Shown piece after piece: positions 6,794 through 13,030 of a DNA stretch of 13,030 nt. This DNA is from Pseudomonadota bacterium (GTDB lineage: Bacteria; Pseudomonadota; Alphaproteobacteria; Rhizobiales; Beijerinckiaceae), in contig JAKANG010000006.1 in the NCBI GenBank assembly GCA_021812505.1, forward strand, positions 1 to 13,030, written 5' to 3'. The notes under the pieces were generated by a model that saw only the letters and a list, made by a program, of their open reading frames with translations, did not search any database and was not told where the DNA came from. The position numbers were made by a program, and so were the translations under genes. The first letter of the stretch is position 1. Each line of letters opens with the position of its first letter.

Positions 6794-7515
6794 GCGATCC
6801 GCCGCGCATAAAAACCGAGAAGCCAGGCCCCGCCGCCGCCGATCAAGGCGAGCGCGGGCAGGTCGAATCCGCCGCCGACAAAGGTCACCATGACCGGCGC
6901 CAGCACGACGCCGACGACAATGGCGAGCCAGTCGGCGCCGGAACGCGCCGCGCGCGATGTCGTGGCGAGGAAATAGATCGGCGACAACATCATCATGCCC
7001 GCCGCCAGCGGGCCGGGCAACGAGCCCGCGAGCCAGAAGCCAAGCGCCGTCGAAAAGGTGGTCAGGCCCATGCAGGTTACGGCGAGCCCGAAGAAGAACG
7101 GAAGGCGCTCTTCACGCGCCCTTTCCGGCAGGCGACGCAGGGATTCGGCCCAGACCGTGACGGCGATGAAATGAGCCGCGGCGAACAAGGTGGGAAGCCG
7201 CGTCCGCTTTTCCCGCAGCATCGGCAGGACTGAAAGGCACATCGGCAGCAGCCGCACGGAGGACAGGCTGACCGCCAGGGCGATCGCCGGCGGCGCCGTC
7301 TTGGCGACGCCCGCGCCGAAAAAGAGCACTTGCGCCGGACCCGCCCAGAGCAGCAAGGTGGACAAGGCCGCCGCGCCGACGGGAAAGCCCGCGGCCCGCG
7401 CCAGAGCCCCCACGCCCATCAGCGAGATCGCGACATAAAGGGCCGGGCCGGTCAGCGCCACGCGAACGCCCTCGAGGAAGACGCCGCGCGAGTCGCTCGC
7501 GCGAATTTCCGTCAC
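6790..7515 (-). CDS. azlC: AzlC-family branched-chain amino acid exporter, large subunit
   Basis: This 241-residue polytopic inner-membrane protein has about six to eight hydrophobic segments. It carries the AzlC signatures: GVRVALTGPALYVAISLMGVGALARAAGF, the LLLWAGPAQVLFFG segment, SLSSVRLLPMCLSVLPML, and FFFGLAVTCMGLTTFSTALGFWLAGSLP. It would form the main pore of an exporter with AzlD. The start codon is GTG and overlaps the stop of the fnr gene in a GTGA, while its own stop overlaps azlD in an ATGA, so fnr, azlC and azlD look like one translationally coupled operon. That makes oxygen- or redox-dependent expression plausible. Length is normal for the family. Confidence 0.9.
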   Translation of the reverse strand: MTEIRASDSRGVFLEGVRVALTGPALYVAISLMGVGALARAAGFPVGAAALSTLLLWAGPAQVLFFGAGVAKTAPPAIALAVSLSSVRLLPMCLSVLPMLREKRTRLPTLFAAAHFIAVTVWAESLRRLPERAREERLPFFFGLAVTCMGLTTFSTALGFWLAGSLPGPLAAGMMMLSPIYFLATTSRAARSGADWLAIVVGVVLAPVMVTFVGGGFDLPALALIGGGGAWLLGFYARRIA

Positions 7516-8294
7516 ATTTCCGCCAGTTGCTCCAGACGCGGCACGTCGAGCAATCGCACGCCGTCGGGCACGATCACGATGACCTTCTCGCGCGCCATCC
7601 GGGTCATCATCCGGCTGACGGTCTCGACGGTCAGGCCGAGATAATCGCCGATGTCGAGCCGGGTCATCGGCAGCGGCACATGGACGGAAGCGCCGTGGAT
7701 GCGCGCATAGCGGTTGCGCATGCCGATCAGGAAGGACGCGATCTTTTCCTCGGCGGTGCGGCGGCCGAGAACGACCATCTGGTCCTGGGCCAGGGTCAGT
7801 TCATGCGCCGCCATGTTCAACATGGCGCGCATCAGCCGCGGTTTCTTGTCGAGGAGGTCAGAAAAGCCGAGTCGCGAAAACTGGCAGACCTTCACCGGGG
7901 TCAGCGCGTCGGCCGTGAACATGTGAGTCGGGTCCAGGGCGAGGCCGAGAAAATCGCCCGGGAGCGCGAAGCCGACCACCTGGCGGCGGCCGTCGGGCAG
8001 CAGCTTCGACAGGCGCAACGCGCCCGAGGTGATATTGGAGACGAAAGGCGCATCGCGCCCCTGTTCGAAAAGCGTCGCCTTTGCCGGAAACGCCAGCGTT
8101 CGGCCAATCTGCTCCAGGAGTTCGAACTCTTCGGGTTCGAGCGAATCGCAAACGCTCAAACCCTTGATCTCGCATTCGTTGCATTCGAGAGCGAGCCCAG
8201 GCGCCGCCTTCTGGGAACAGGCCATCGTCTTGGCGCTGGTCTCAAGGCGACCGAAAACCGTATCGAACAGCGCCTTCTCGGCCAGACTTTCCAA
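7512..8294 (-). CDS. fnr: FNR-type oxygen-sensing transcription regulator (Crp/Fnr family)
   Basis: In this 260-residue form the likely [4Fe-4S] ligands are Cys38-x2-Cys41-x7-Cys49 and Cys137, one cysteine more in spacing than E. coli FNR between the second pair and in keeping with alphaproteobacterial FnrN/FnrL/AadR proteins. A cyclic-nucleotide-like beta-roll domain follows (about 60-160), then a long dimerisation helix and a helix-turn-helix with DIGDYLGLTVETVSRMMTR. Its Glu224-x2-Ser227-Arg228 is the FNR recognition motif for TTGAT half-sites. The start is uncertain. TTG at 8294 has AGGGGAG 8 bases upstream and coding-like base use begins about there; ATG at 8225 gives 237 residues with a weak site; GTG at 8357 falls on a likely -10 element. 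It is coupled to azlC by a 4-bp overlap. Confidence 0.92.
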   Translation of the reverse strand: MESLAEKALFDTVFGRLETSAKTMACSQKAAPGLALECNECEIKGLSVCDSLEPEEFELLEQIGRTLAFPAKATLFEQGRDAPFVSNITSGALRLSKLLPDGRRQVVGFALPGDFLGLALDPTHMFTADALTPVKVCQFSRLGFSDLLDKKPRLMRAMLNMAAHELTLAQDQMVVLGRRTAEEKIASFLIGMRNRYARIHGASVHVPLPMTRLDIGDYLGLTVETVSRMMTRMAREKVIVIVPDGVRLLDVPRLEQLAEM

Positions 8295-8347
8295 AACCAG
8301 CTCTCCCCTGGGCCAAAGAGGGCCAATAACTGAGGATTTCAGTTGGG

Positions 8348-8356
8348 ACAATAGCA
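8348..8356 (-). promoter_or_regulatory. Candidate extended -10 promoter element of fnr-azlCD
   Basis: On the minus strand, TGCTATTGT fits an extended -10 (TGn followed by TATNNT). Transcription would begin near 8341, so a start codon at 8294 or 8225 is possible but not GTG at 8357. The centre of the FNR box lies about 46 bp upstream of this start, close to but not exactly the classical activating position of -41.5. The -35 match is poor. Confidence 0.3.
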
Positions 8357-8380
8357 CGCTCGGATGAGAGGATAAAGTTT

Positions 8381-8394
8381 TTGATCCTCGTCAA
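8381..8394. promoter_or_regulatory. FNR/FixK box (anaerobox)
   Basis: TTGATCCTCGTCAA matches the FNR/FixK core TTGA-N6-TCAA exactly and the longer TTGAT-N4-ATCAA in nine of ten positions. It lies in the divergent region between fnr and nadK, where an autoregulatory site would be expected, and the recognition helix of the adjacent protein (ExxSR) fits this site. It could activate or repress fnr-azlCD, and it also overlaps a candidate -35 of nadK. Confidence 0.75.
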
Positions 8395-8408
8395 CGACAA
8401 GCTAAAAT
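8381..8408 (+). promoter_or_regulatory. Candidate nadK promoter overlapped by the FNR box
   Basis: TTGATC (8381-8386) and TAAAAT (8403-8408, five of six against TATAAT) are 16 bases apart on the plus strand. A transcript from near 8415 would run into nadK with a leader of about 140 bases. The -35 is the left half of the FNR box, so bound FNR would be expected to block this promoter. Read by eye only. Confidence 0.4.
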
Positions 8409-8552
8409 TTGCGCTGGCGAAAGGACTTGCGGCGCGAGGCCGCCGTGCGCCGGCGCGCCTTGCCCTCTTTTGCCGCTTCGCCTATTCCTTGGCCACCGTG
8501 CGCGCCCACGTCGCAATCCCGAGTCTCGGACCGCCACATGCTGGAACGGAAC

Positions 8553-9374
8553 ATGAGCGATTCACCGGCCCCAAGTCCTCGGTCCGACACGCATCGTCCG
8601 GACGGGCGGCGCTTCGAGAAGATCAATTTTCTCGCGGCCAGCTCCCCTGAAGCCGAACACGCCCGCGCCCGCCTGGTGGGGCGCTATGGCGACGTCCATT
8701 CCGACGAGGCCGACGTGGTGGTGGCGCTCGGCGGCGACGGCCTGATGCTCCAGACCCTGCACCGGTTCATGGGCCGCAACGTCCCGATCTATGGGATGAA
8801 CCGCGGCTCGGTCGGCTTCCTGATGAACGAATTCCGCGAGACCGGCCTGCGCAAGCGCCTCGCCGCCGCGCAAAGCTCGATCATCCATCCCCTGACCATG
8901 ATCGCGGAAAACCGGTCGGGCGAACAAGCGACCGCCCACGCCATCAATGAGGTTTCGCTCCTGCGCCAGAGCGCGCAGGCCGCAAAGCTGCGGGTTTATA
9001 TCGATGGCCATGTCCGGCTCGAGGAACTGGTGTCCGACGGCGTGCTGGTTTCGACGCCCGCGGGATCAACCGCCTATAACCTTTCGGCGAATGGCCCGAT
9101 CCTGCCGCTCGGCGCGCCCCTGATGGCGCTCACGCCCATCTCGGCTTTCCGGCCCCGGCGCTGGCGCGGCGCCCTGCTCTCGGACAAGGCGGAGGTCGTG
9201 ATCGAGGTGCTGGAGGCGGACAAGCGCCCTGTCGCGGCGGTAGCGGACCATTATGAATTCCGCGACGTGGCGCGCGTCAGGGTGACGACCGATCATTCGA
9301 TCGGACTGGAGTTGCTCCACGACCCCGGCCATTCGATGGAAGAGCGCATCCTGCGCGAGCAATTCAGGCCATAG
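8553..9374 (+). CDS. nadK: NAD kinase
   Basis: The enzyme phosphorylates NAD to NADP with ATP or polyphosphate and is the cell's source of NADP. In the 273-residue form the GGDG motif is at residues 60-63 ([16 protein letters not shown]), the NE/D motif is Asn132-Glu133 ([10 protein letters not shown]), and the glycine-rich [19 protein letters not shown] block is at about 167-185. Length fits the short alphaproteobacterial NadK group, whose N-terminus starts just before the FEKINFLAA strand. The start may instead be ATG at 8538 (five residues longer); an in-frame ATG-less extension to 8409 would begin inside the candidate promoter. The Nudix gene begins 59 bp after the stop, suggesting co-transcription. 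Confidence 0.95.
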   Translation: MSDSPAPSPRSDTHRPDGRRFEKINFLAASSPEAEHARARLVGRYGDVHSDEADVVVALGGDGLMLQTLHRFMGRNVPIYGMNRGSVGFLMNEFRETGLRKRLAAAQSSIIHPLTMIAENRSGEQATAHAINEVSLLRQSAQAAKLRVYIDGHVRLEELVSDGVLVSTPAGSTAYNLSANGPILPLGAPLMALTPISAFRPRRWRGALLSDKAEVVIEVLEADKRPVAAVADHYEFRDVARVRVTTDHSIGLELLHDPGHSMEERILREQFRP

Positions 9375-9433
9375 TGCGTCAAAGAGACGCTCGTCATCCG
9401 ATCGCGACGGCTCGCGATCGAAAGGGAATGCCA

Positions 9434-10027
9434 ATGTCGCACGATCACAAGCCGACGCCGCGCGGCCTCGACGAAACCATTCTCGCCGACGAGAAATATT
9501 CCTTCTCGCGCCTGACCTACGAATTGCGCCGAGCCGACGGGCGGTGGGAGCGGCATGAGCGCAACCTTTTTCGGCGGCCCGACGCCTGCGTGCTTCTGCC
9601 CTACGACCCCGCGCGCGGCCAGGTTCTGCTGACCCGCCAGTTCCGCCTCGGCGCCTTCATGAACGATCGCACACCCGGCCTGCTCGAGGCCTGCGCCGGC
9701 ACGCTCGATCCCGGCGAAGCGCCGGACGCCTGCATGCGGCGCGAGGCGATGGAGGAAATGGGCCTGAAGGTCGACGAATTGCGCTTCCTGTTCGAGGCTT
9801 TCGTCAGCCCCGCCGCGACTACCGAAAAGCTCTATTTCTTCATCGCGCCCTATTCGCCTGACGCGCGCGTCGCCGATGGCGGCGGCATGGAGGAGGAAGG
9901 CGAAGAAATCGAGGTCGTCGAGGCGGCTTTCGCGGAAGTCCTGCGCGAGGCGGACGCCGGCGCGATCCGCGACGGCAAGACGCTTACCCTGCTCTATTGG
10001 CTCAAGGCCTCGGGGATGATGGATTAG
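9434..10027 (+). CDS. Nudix hydrolase, ADP-ribose/GDP-mannose pyrophosphatase type (NudK/NudF-like)
   Basis: The 197-residue product has a complete Nudix box at residues 89-111 (G-x5-E-x7-RE-x2-EE-x-GL), with Glu104, Glu107 and Glu108 as metal ligands. The flanking VLLTRQFRLGAFMND, LLEACAGTLD and EKLYFFIAPYSPDARVADGGGMEEEGEEIEVVE segments fit the TIGR00052 group, which cleaves nucleoside-diphosphate compounds such as ADP-ribose or GDP-mannose. The substrate is not decided by the motif. Its place directly after nadK links it loosely to pyridine-nucleotide metabolism. ATG at 9434 has AAAGGG 7 bases before it; ATG at 9428 is too close to that site, and a GTG at 9374 overlaps the nadK stop. Its 3' end overlaps the convergent DUF2336 gene by 4 bp. 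Confidence 0.9.
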   Translation: MSHDHKPTPRGLDETILADEKYSFSRLTYELRRADGRWERHERNLFRRPDACVLLPYDPARGQVLLTRQFRLGAFMNDRTPGLLEACAGTLDPGEAPDACMRREAMEEMGLKVDELRFLFEAFVSPAATTEKLYFFIAPYSPDARVADGGGMEEEGEEIEVVEAAFAEVLREADAGAIRDGKTLTLLYWLKASGMMD

Positions 10028-11334
10028 GCCGCCATCATTTCTTTTTCCAGGGCGACGAGATCGACTACGACATCGGTTTCCGCCAGCGGCTCGGTCATCG
10101 GCTCGACCTTGCCGACCGGTTGCTCGGCCTCGATCTGTTCGGCCGCCGGCTCGGCGCCGGACACCGGGGCGACGACGGGCGCAGCCCGTTCCGCGCGCAG
10201 GCGGGCGAGCGCTTTCCGGCCGGTTTCGCGGCCGGCGTCGGCCTCGAAGCGGCGCAGCAGCGCGATCAGCCGGGCCAGAGATTCGTCTCGAGCCGCTTCG
10301 CATTCGGCGAGAACGGACTGGATGACGGGCAGGCGCAGGCCGCCGCGCTCGATGTCGTCATGCGCGCCGCGCGGCGCCTTGGTCAGCGCCACCAGAGCGG
10401 CGCGGAAGGCGATCAGCAAAGGCGCCGGCAGGCCGGCGCGGGCGTAAAGCGCGGCAAAGGCGTTGGACGCCGGCTCGTGGATCAGGCCCGCGACCCGCTT
10501 CGGACCGATTCCCGTCAGTTCGACCAAGGTGGCGGCGAACAGGTCCGTCTGCCCGCAGAGCAAGGCGCGCAGGGCGAGACCGGCCGTCAGTTGCCCCGAG
10601 ACGCGCAAATAGGCCGCGAGCGCCGCCGTTTCCTCCGAAAATGCGGCGCATCCTGCGGCGATGATCATGGCGGCGCGTTCGCGCGAGTCCTTCGCCACGC
10701 GCTCCGAGCGCGCGGGCGAAAGCCAGTTGCGCTCGACGGCGTGTTGCGCGAGCTGGCGCGCGGCGGCCGAGGCGAGCGCGGCGCGCACCACGCCCGGAAG
10801 CCAGGGCCGGCCCAGCAGGGCCTCGCGCAGTTCAGCGTCCTCGCCGAAGCGCTCGATCATCCGGCGCAGGGCGAATTCCGGCAGATTGGCCCCTTCATTG
10901 ACCGCGAGCGTGATCATCGCCTCGCGCCCGGCGACTTCGGCGAGCGCGGAGGCGACGGCGGGAGAAAGCTCCGGGCGAAGAGCGATCGCGGCCTGCGCGA
11001 CAGAATCGCCGACAGAAGCGCAATCGATCAACTGGGCGTCGGTGAGAAGCGGCGACCGCGTCAGAACGACCGAGGAAATATCTGACTGGTCGAGCGCGAG
11101 GCCGATAACGATGGCCGGCGGCGCGTCCACCGCGCTGGCGAAGCTTTCGGCGAGCGCGCGGCGCACCAGCGGCGAGGGATCGTCAAGCGTTGCATAAAGC
11201 ATCTGCTCCGCCTCGGCGCGCTCCTCCGCATCCATCTCGCCATAGAGATAGGCCCGCGCCAGGGCGCCGACGCCCTCCGCCCGCGCGCTGGCCGGCGCGT
11301 TTTCAGACCACTGGATGAATTTGCGAACGATCAT
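10024..11334 (-). CDS. DUF2336 domain protein with HEAT-like helical repeats
   Basis: The 436-residue protein begins with IQWSENAPASARAEGVGALARAYLYGEMDAEERAEAEQMLYATLDDPSPLVRRALAESFA, the conserved N-terminus of alphaproteobacterial DUF2336 proteins, where the last part resembles HEAT repeats. The core is almost all alpha-helical and alanine-rich up to about residue 380, followed by a variable acidic, proline- and glutamate-rich tail (about 385-425) and a short closing helix. No catalytic motif, signal peptide or membrane segment is seen. The function is unknown; a scaffold or protein-binding role is only suggested by the fold type. The start is ATG with a weak ribosome-binding site. It is divergent from the CitE-like gene, 124 bp apart. 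Confidence 0.88.
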   Translation of the reverse strand: MIVRKFIQWSENAPASARAEGVGALARAYLYGEMDAEERAEAEQMLYATLDDPSPLVRRALAESFASAVDAPPAIVIGLALDQSDISSVVLTRSPLLTDAQLIDCASVGDSVAQAAIALRPELSPAVASALAEVAGREAMITLAVNEGANLPEFALRRMIERFGEDAELREALLGRPWLPGVVRAALASAAARQLAQHAVERNWLSPARSERVAKDSRERAAMIIAAGCAAFSEETAALAAYLRVSGQLTAGLALRALLCGQTDLFAATLVELTGIGPKRVAGLIHEPASNAFAALYARAGLPAPLLIAFRAALVALTKAPRGAHDDIERGGLRLPVIQSVLAECEAARDESLARLIALLRRFEADAGRETGRKALARLRAERAAPVVAPVSGAEPAAEQIEAEQPVGKVEPMTEPLAETDVVVDLVALEKEMMAA

Positions 11335-11386
11335 GCGCGTCTCGCGGAGCTCAAGCGCGACCGCCGTTGCGGCCCCGTTAACGCAG

Positions 11387-11430
11387 GATGATGAAACAAG
11401 GTAAAGTTTAGCTTAATCATCATCATGATT
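11387..11430. repeat. Nested inverted repeats between DUF2336 and CitE-like genes
   Basis: GATGATGA (11387-11394) pairs with TCATCATC (11417-11424) across 22 bases, and AATCAT (11415-11420) pairs with ATGATT (11425-11430) across 4. They surround the only AT-rich stretch of this divergent intergenic region, where both promoters should lie. A GANTC (CcrM-type methylation) site is at 11427-11431. Triplet-like arms raise the chance of coincidence, so an operator is only a possibility. Confidence 0.35.
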
Positions 11431-11458
11431 CGCGGCGCGCCGGACGGAGCCCCAGACC

Positions 11459-12166
11459 ATGCGCTCGATCCTTGTCGTTTCCGCCGCCTCGCCCGCCGCC
11501 TTCGCCGCGGCGCTAACGAGCGACGCCGACGCTTTGGCGATCGACCTCAGCATGGACGACACGGAAAGGACCCGCGCGGCGGCGGTGGAAATGATCGCGG
11601 CGGCGAAGGCGGCGGGGCGGAAGCGGTTGGCGCTCATCCACCCGCTGGCGTCCGGTCTCGCCGACGCCGACCTCGACGCGGTGATGGCGGCGCCGCCTGA
11701 CGGAATCATCCTGCCCGACGCCCTTGGCGGGCGCGATATCCAGCATCTCGGCGCCAAGCTCGCCGTGCGCGAAGCGGAAAACGACCTGCCCGATGGCTCG
11801 ATGAAAATTCTGCCGCTGGTCGCCGACTCGCCCGCCGCGATCTTCGAACTCGGCGCGCTCGTCCGCGCGACCCATCGGCTGATCGGGATAGGGCGCGACG
11901 AAGGCCTTCTAGCGGCGCGGCTTGGCCTCGCGCGGGCGCTTCAAGGGGAAAAGCCCGACCCGCTGCGCCTCGCCCGCAGCCTCGCTGTTCTGGCTGCTGC
12001 GGCGGCGGGCGCGCCGGCCTATGATTGCGCCGAGCCAGGCGAAGACGACGATTTCGCCCGCGCGTGCGCGCTCGCCGCGCGCGACGGATTTTCAGGCAAA
12101 TTCGCCCTGACGCCGGATCAGGCAAAAGCGATCAACGCCGCCTTCGACGCGGTCAGAACCGGCTGA
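11459..12166 (+). CDS. Short CitE/HpcH-like aldolase-family protein, possibly non-catalytic
   Basis: At 235 residues this is shorter than usual CitE, malyl-CoA lyase or HpcH proteins (about 270-320). The outline is still recognisable: an N-terminal RSILVVSAASPAAFAAALTSDADALAIDL strand-helix-strand, DGIILPDALGGRDIQHL (about 81-97), LPLVADSPAAIFEL, a GIGRDEGLLAARLG region, and the C-terminal GFSGKFALTPDQAKAINAAFD (about 210-230). By eye the expected LED acid is Ser31, the strand with the CoA/acid-binding Arg reads LALIHPL, and the metal-binding Glu of the IET motif reads VAD (121-123). An inactive or re-purposed paralogue is therefore likely. ATG at 11459 has GGAG 9 bases upstream. Its 3' end overlaps the convergent nitroreductase gene by 14 bp. 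Confidence 0.75.
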   Translation: MRSILVVSAASPAAFAAALTSDADALAIDLSMDDTERTRAAAVEMIAAAKAAGRKRLALIHPLASGLADADLDAVMAAPPDGIILPDALGGRDIQHLGAKLAVREAENDLPDGSMKILPLVADSPAAIFELGALVRATHRLIGIGRDEGLLAARLGLARALQGEKPDPLRLARSLAVLAAAAAGAPAYDCAEPGEDDDFARACALAARDGFSGKFALTPDQAKAINAAFDAVRTG

Positions 12167-12716
12167 CGAGGGAGTCGAGGTCCGGCCGGGTCCGGTCCTC
12201 GGGCGCGTTATCGACCCGCCCGATATAGATGAACCCAGCCATTCTTTCGTGTTCGGCAAGGCCGAAGCGGGTCATGACCTCGCGATCATAGGCGCACCAT
12301 TCGGTGAGCCAGGCGGTGCGGAAGCCCATCGCGGTCGCCGCGACGGTCAGGGCCATGCAGGCCGCGCCCGCCGAAAGCTCCTGCTCCCAGACGGGGATTT
12401 TGACATGCGGCGCGGCGCGGGACACAACGCCAATGACGAGCGGGGCGCGCGCGAATCGCCCGCGCTCGAGGTCGAGGCGCGCGACGTCGGCGCCGGGCTC
12501 GCGATGGGCGAAGATCTCGGCCAGGACTTCGCCGGCGCGGGCGCGGCCCTCGCCCTCGAAGACGATAAAGCGCCAGGGAGCGAGCTTGCCATGGTCCGGA
12601 ACGCGCGCCGCCAGAGTGAGGAGCTGGCGCAATTCCTCCGGCGTCGGGCCGGGGCCGCGCATCTGGATTGGCGGGGCCGAACGGCGCGCGGCAAGGAGAT
12701 TGATCGTGTCGGTCAT
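12153..12716 (-). CDS. Nitroreductase family protein, YdjA type
   Basis: The 187-residue product matches the compact FMN-dependent nitroreductase YdjA: an N-terminal LLAARRSAPP with the FMN-phosphate-binding Arg-Arg-Ser (11-13), PDHGKLAPWRFIVFEGEGR (40-58), EQELSAGAACMALTVAATAMGFRTAWLTEW (about 120-150) and the ending FIYIGRV with a short tail. These homodimeric cytoplasmic enzymes reduce nitro-aromatics or quinones with NAD(P)H, but the natural substrate of YdjA is unclear. ATG at 12716 matches the family start; the open frame continues upstream to 13004 only as the antisense of the next gene and its promoter region. It is divergent from the exported protein that follows. Confidence 0.92.
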   Translation of the reverse strand: MTDTINLLAARRSAPPIQMRGPGPTPEELRQLLTLAARVPDHGKLAPWRFIVFEGEGRARAGEVLAEIFAHREPGADVARLDLERGRFARAPLVIGVVSRAAPHVKIPVWEQELSAGAACMALTVAATAMGFRTAWLTEWCAYDREVMTRFGLAEHERMAGFIYIGRVDNAPEDRTRPDLDSLVSRF

Positions 12717-12837
12717 GAAAACATCCAATGATTTTGCCGCACAAAGCCCTAAAAAGGCCGTTTTGTAAACCGATGGCGACAGGATGAGCAGGAGAGGAAT
12801 TTTGCGGCGCGCGACGGACCTGGACGCAAGACGGGCC

Positions 12838-13030
12838 ATGACGACAAGAGGCGCGCTCGGCGTCCTGATCTGCCTCGCCGCGCCTGCTTCGGGCTTCGCG
12901 CAGGCCCCGGCGCTCCCGCCCACCCTTCTGACGCCGCCGCCGATCGTCGGCGCGCCATTGCCCAATCCGCCGGCCGACCCGCAGCAGGCGCCCGCCTCCG
13001 ACACGCGGCCGCGCGTCGCCGTGTCCTTCA
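12838..13030 (+). CDS. Exported proline-rich protein of unknown function, N-terminal part (runs off window)
   Basis: The frame is open to the end of the window and gives 64 residues. It begins with a typical Sec signal peptide: MTTR, a hydrophobic core GALGVLICLAAPASG and an AxA-like cleavage site (GFA before QAPALPP). The mature part starts with a proline/alanine-rich, probably unstructured region (PPTLLTPPPIVGAPLPNPPADPQQAP), followed by a first folded-looking strand RPRVAVSF at the window edge. A second in-frame ATG at 12784 would add 18 basic residues before the signal peptide and is less likely; neither start has a strong ribosome-binding site. The family cannot be recognised from this part. 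Confidence 0.6.
   Translation, partial: MTTRGALGVLICLAAPASGFAQAPALPPTLLTPPPIVGAPLPNPPADPQQAPASDTRPRVAVSF

Noticed and set aside
8432..8462. GC-rich inverted repeat GGCGCG/CGCGCC in the nadK leader
   Set aside because: Six-base arms made only of G and C are frequent by chance in this sequence; no further support.
9997..11085. Plus-strand open frame of 362 codons opposite the DUF2336 gene
   Set aside because: DUF2336 on the other strand has conserved family sequence; the plus frame is low-complexity Gly/Arg/Gln and overlaps the Nudix 3' end.

Overview
The window reads as GC-rich chromosomal DNA of an alphaproteobacterium, most likely of the Hyphomicrobiales (Rhizobiales). The strongest evidence is the divK-pleD pair, the single-domain regulator and diguanylate cyclase of the CtrA cell-cycle network. 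It is supported by families common in that class: DUF3572, DUF2336, an FNR-type regulator with alphaproteobacterial cysteine spacing, and ycjX-ycjF. The genus cannot be fixed from the sequence. No rRNA, tRNA, CRISPR array, transposase, integrase or phage gene was seen, and almost the whole window is coding.

Layout, left to right. (1) 1-1535, plus strand: the 3' end of ycjX (P-loop stress protein) overlaps ycjF (DUF697 membrane protein). (2) 1526-2224, minus strand: a DUF3572 protein followed by an adrenodoxin-type [2Fe-2S] ferredoxin. (3) 2403-4177, plus: divK and pleD, 38 bp apart; an 11-bp inverted repeat lies in the divK upstream region. (4) 4233-6436, plus: a lone TusE/DsrC-family protein with its own probable promoter and a 5' hairpin, then a COG3146 (FemAB/GNAT-like) protein and a HIT-family hydrolase. 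(5) 6440-8294, minus: an FNR-type regulator, azlC and azlD, joined by 4-bp start/stop overlaps. (6) 8381-8394: a TTGA-N6-TCAA FNR/FixK box in the divergent region between fnr and nadK. (7) 8553-10027, plus: NAD kinase and a Nudix hydrolase. (8) 10024-11334, minus: a DUF2336 protein. (9) 11459-12166, plus: a short CitE/HpcH-like protein that seems to lack most family active-site residues. (10) 12153-12716, minus: a YdjA-type nitroreductase. (11) 12838 to the window end, plus: the start of an exported, proline-rich protein of unknown function.

Most of this is ordinary core-genome content. I found no convincing new multi-gene system. The points most worth following are the regulator-transporter operon fnr-azlC-azlD under a probable FNR box that may also touch nadK, the orphan tusE with a hairpin at its predicted mRNA 5' end, the inverted repeat before divK, and the degenerate CitE-like protein. 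Gene packing is tight: two convergent pairs overlap by 10 and 14 bp, one by 4 bp, and a fourth is 3 bp apart.
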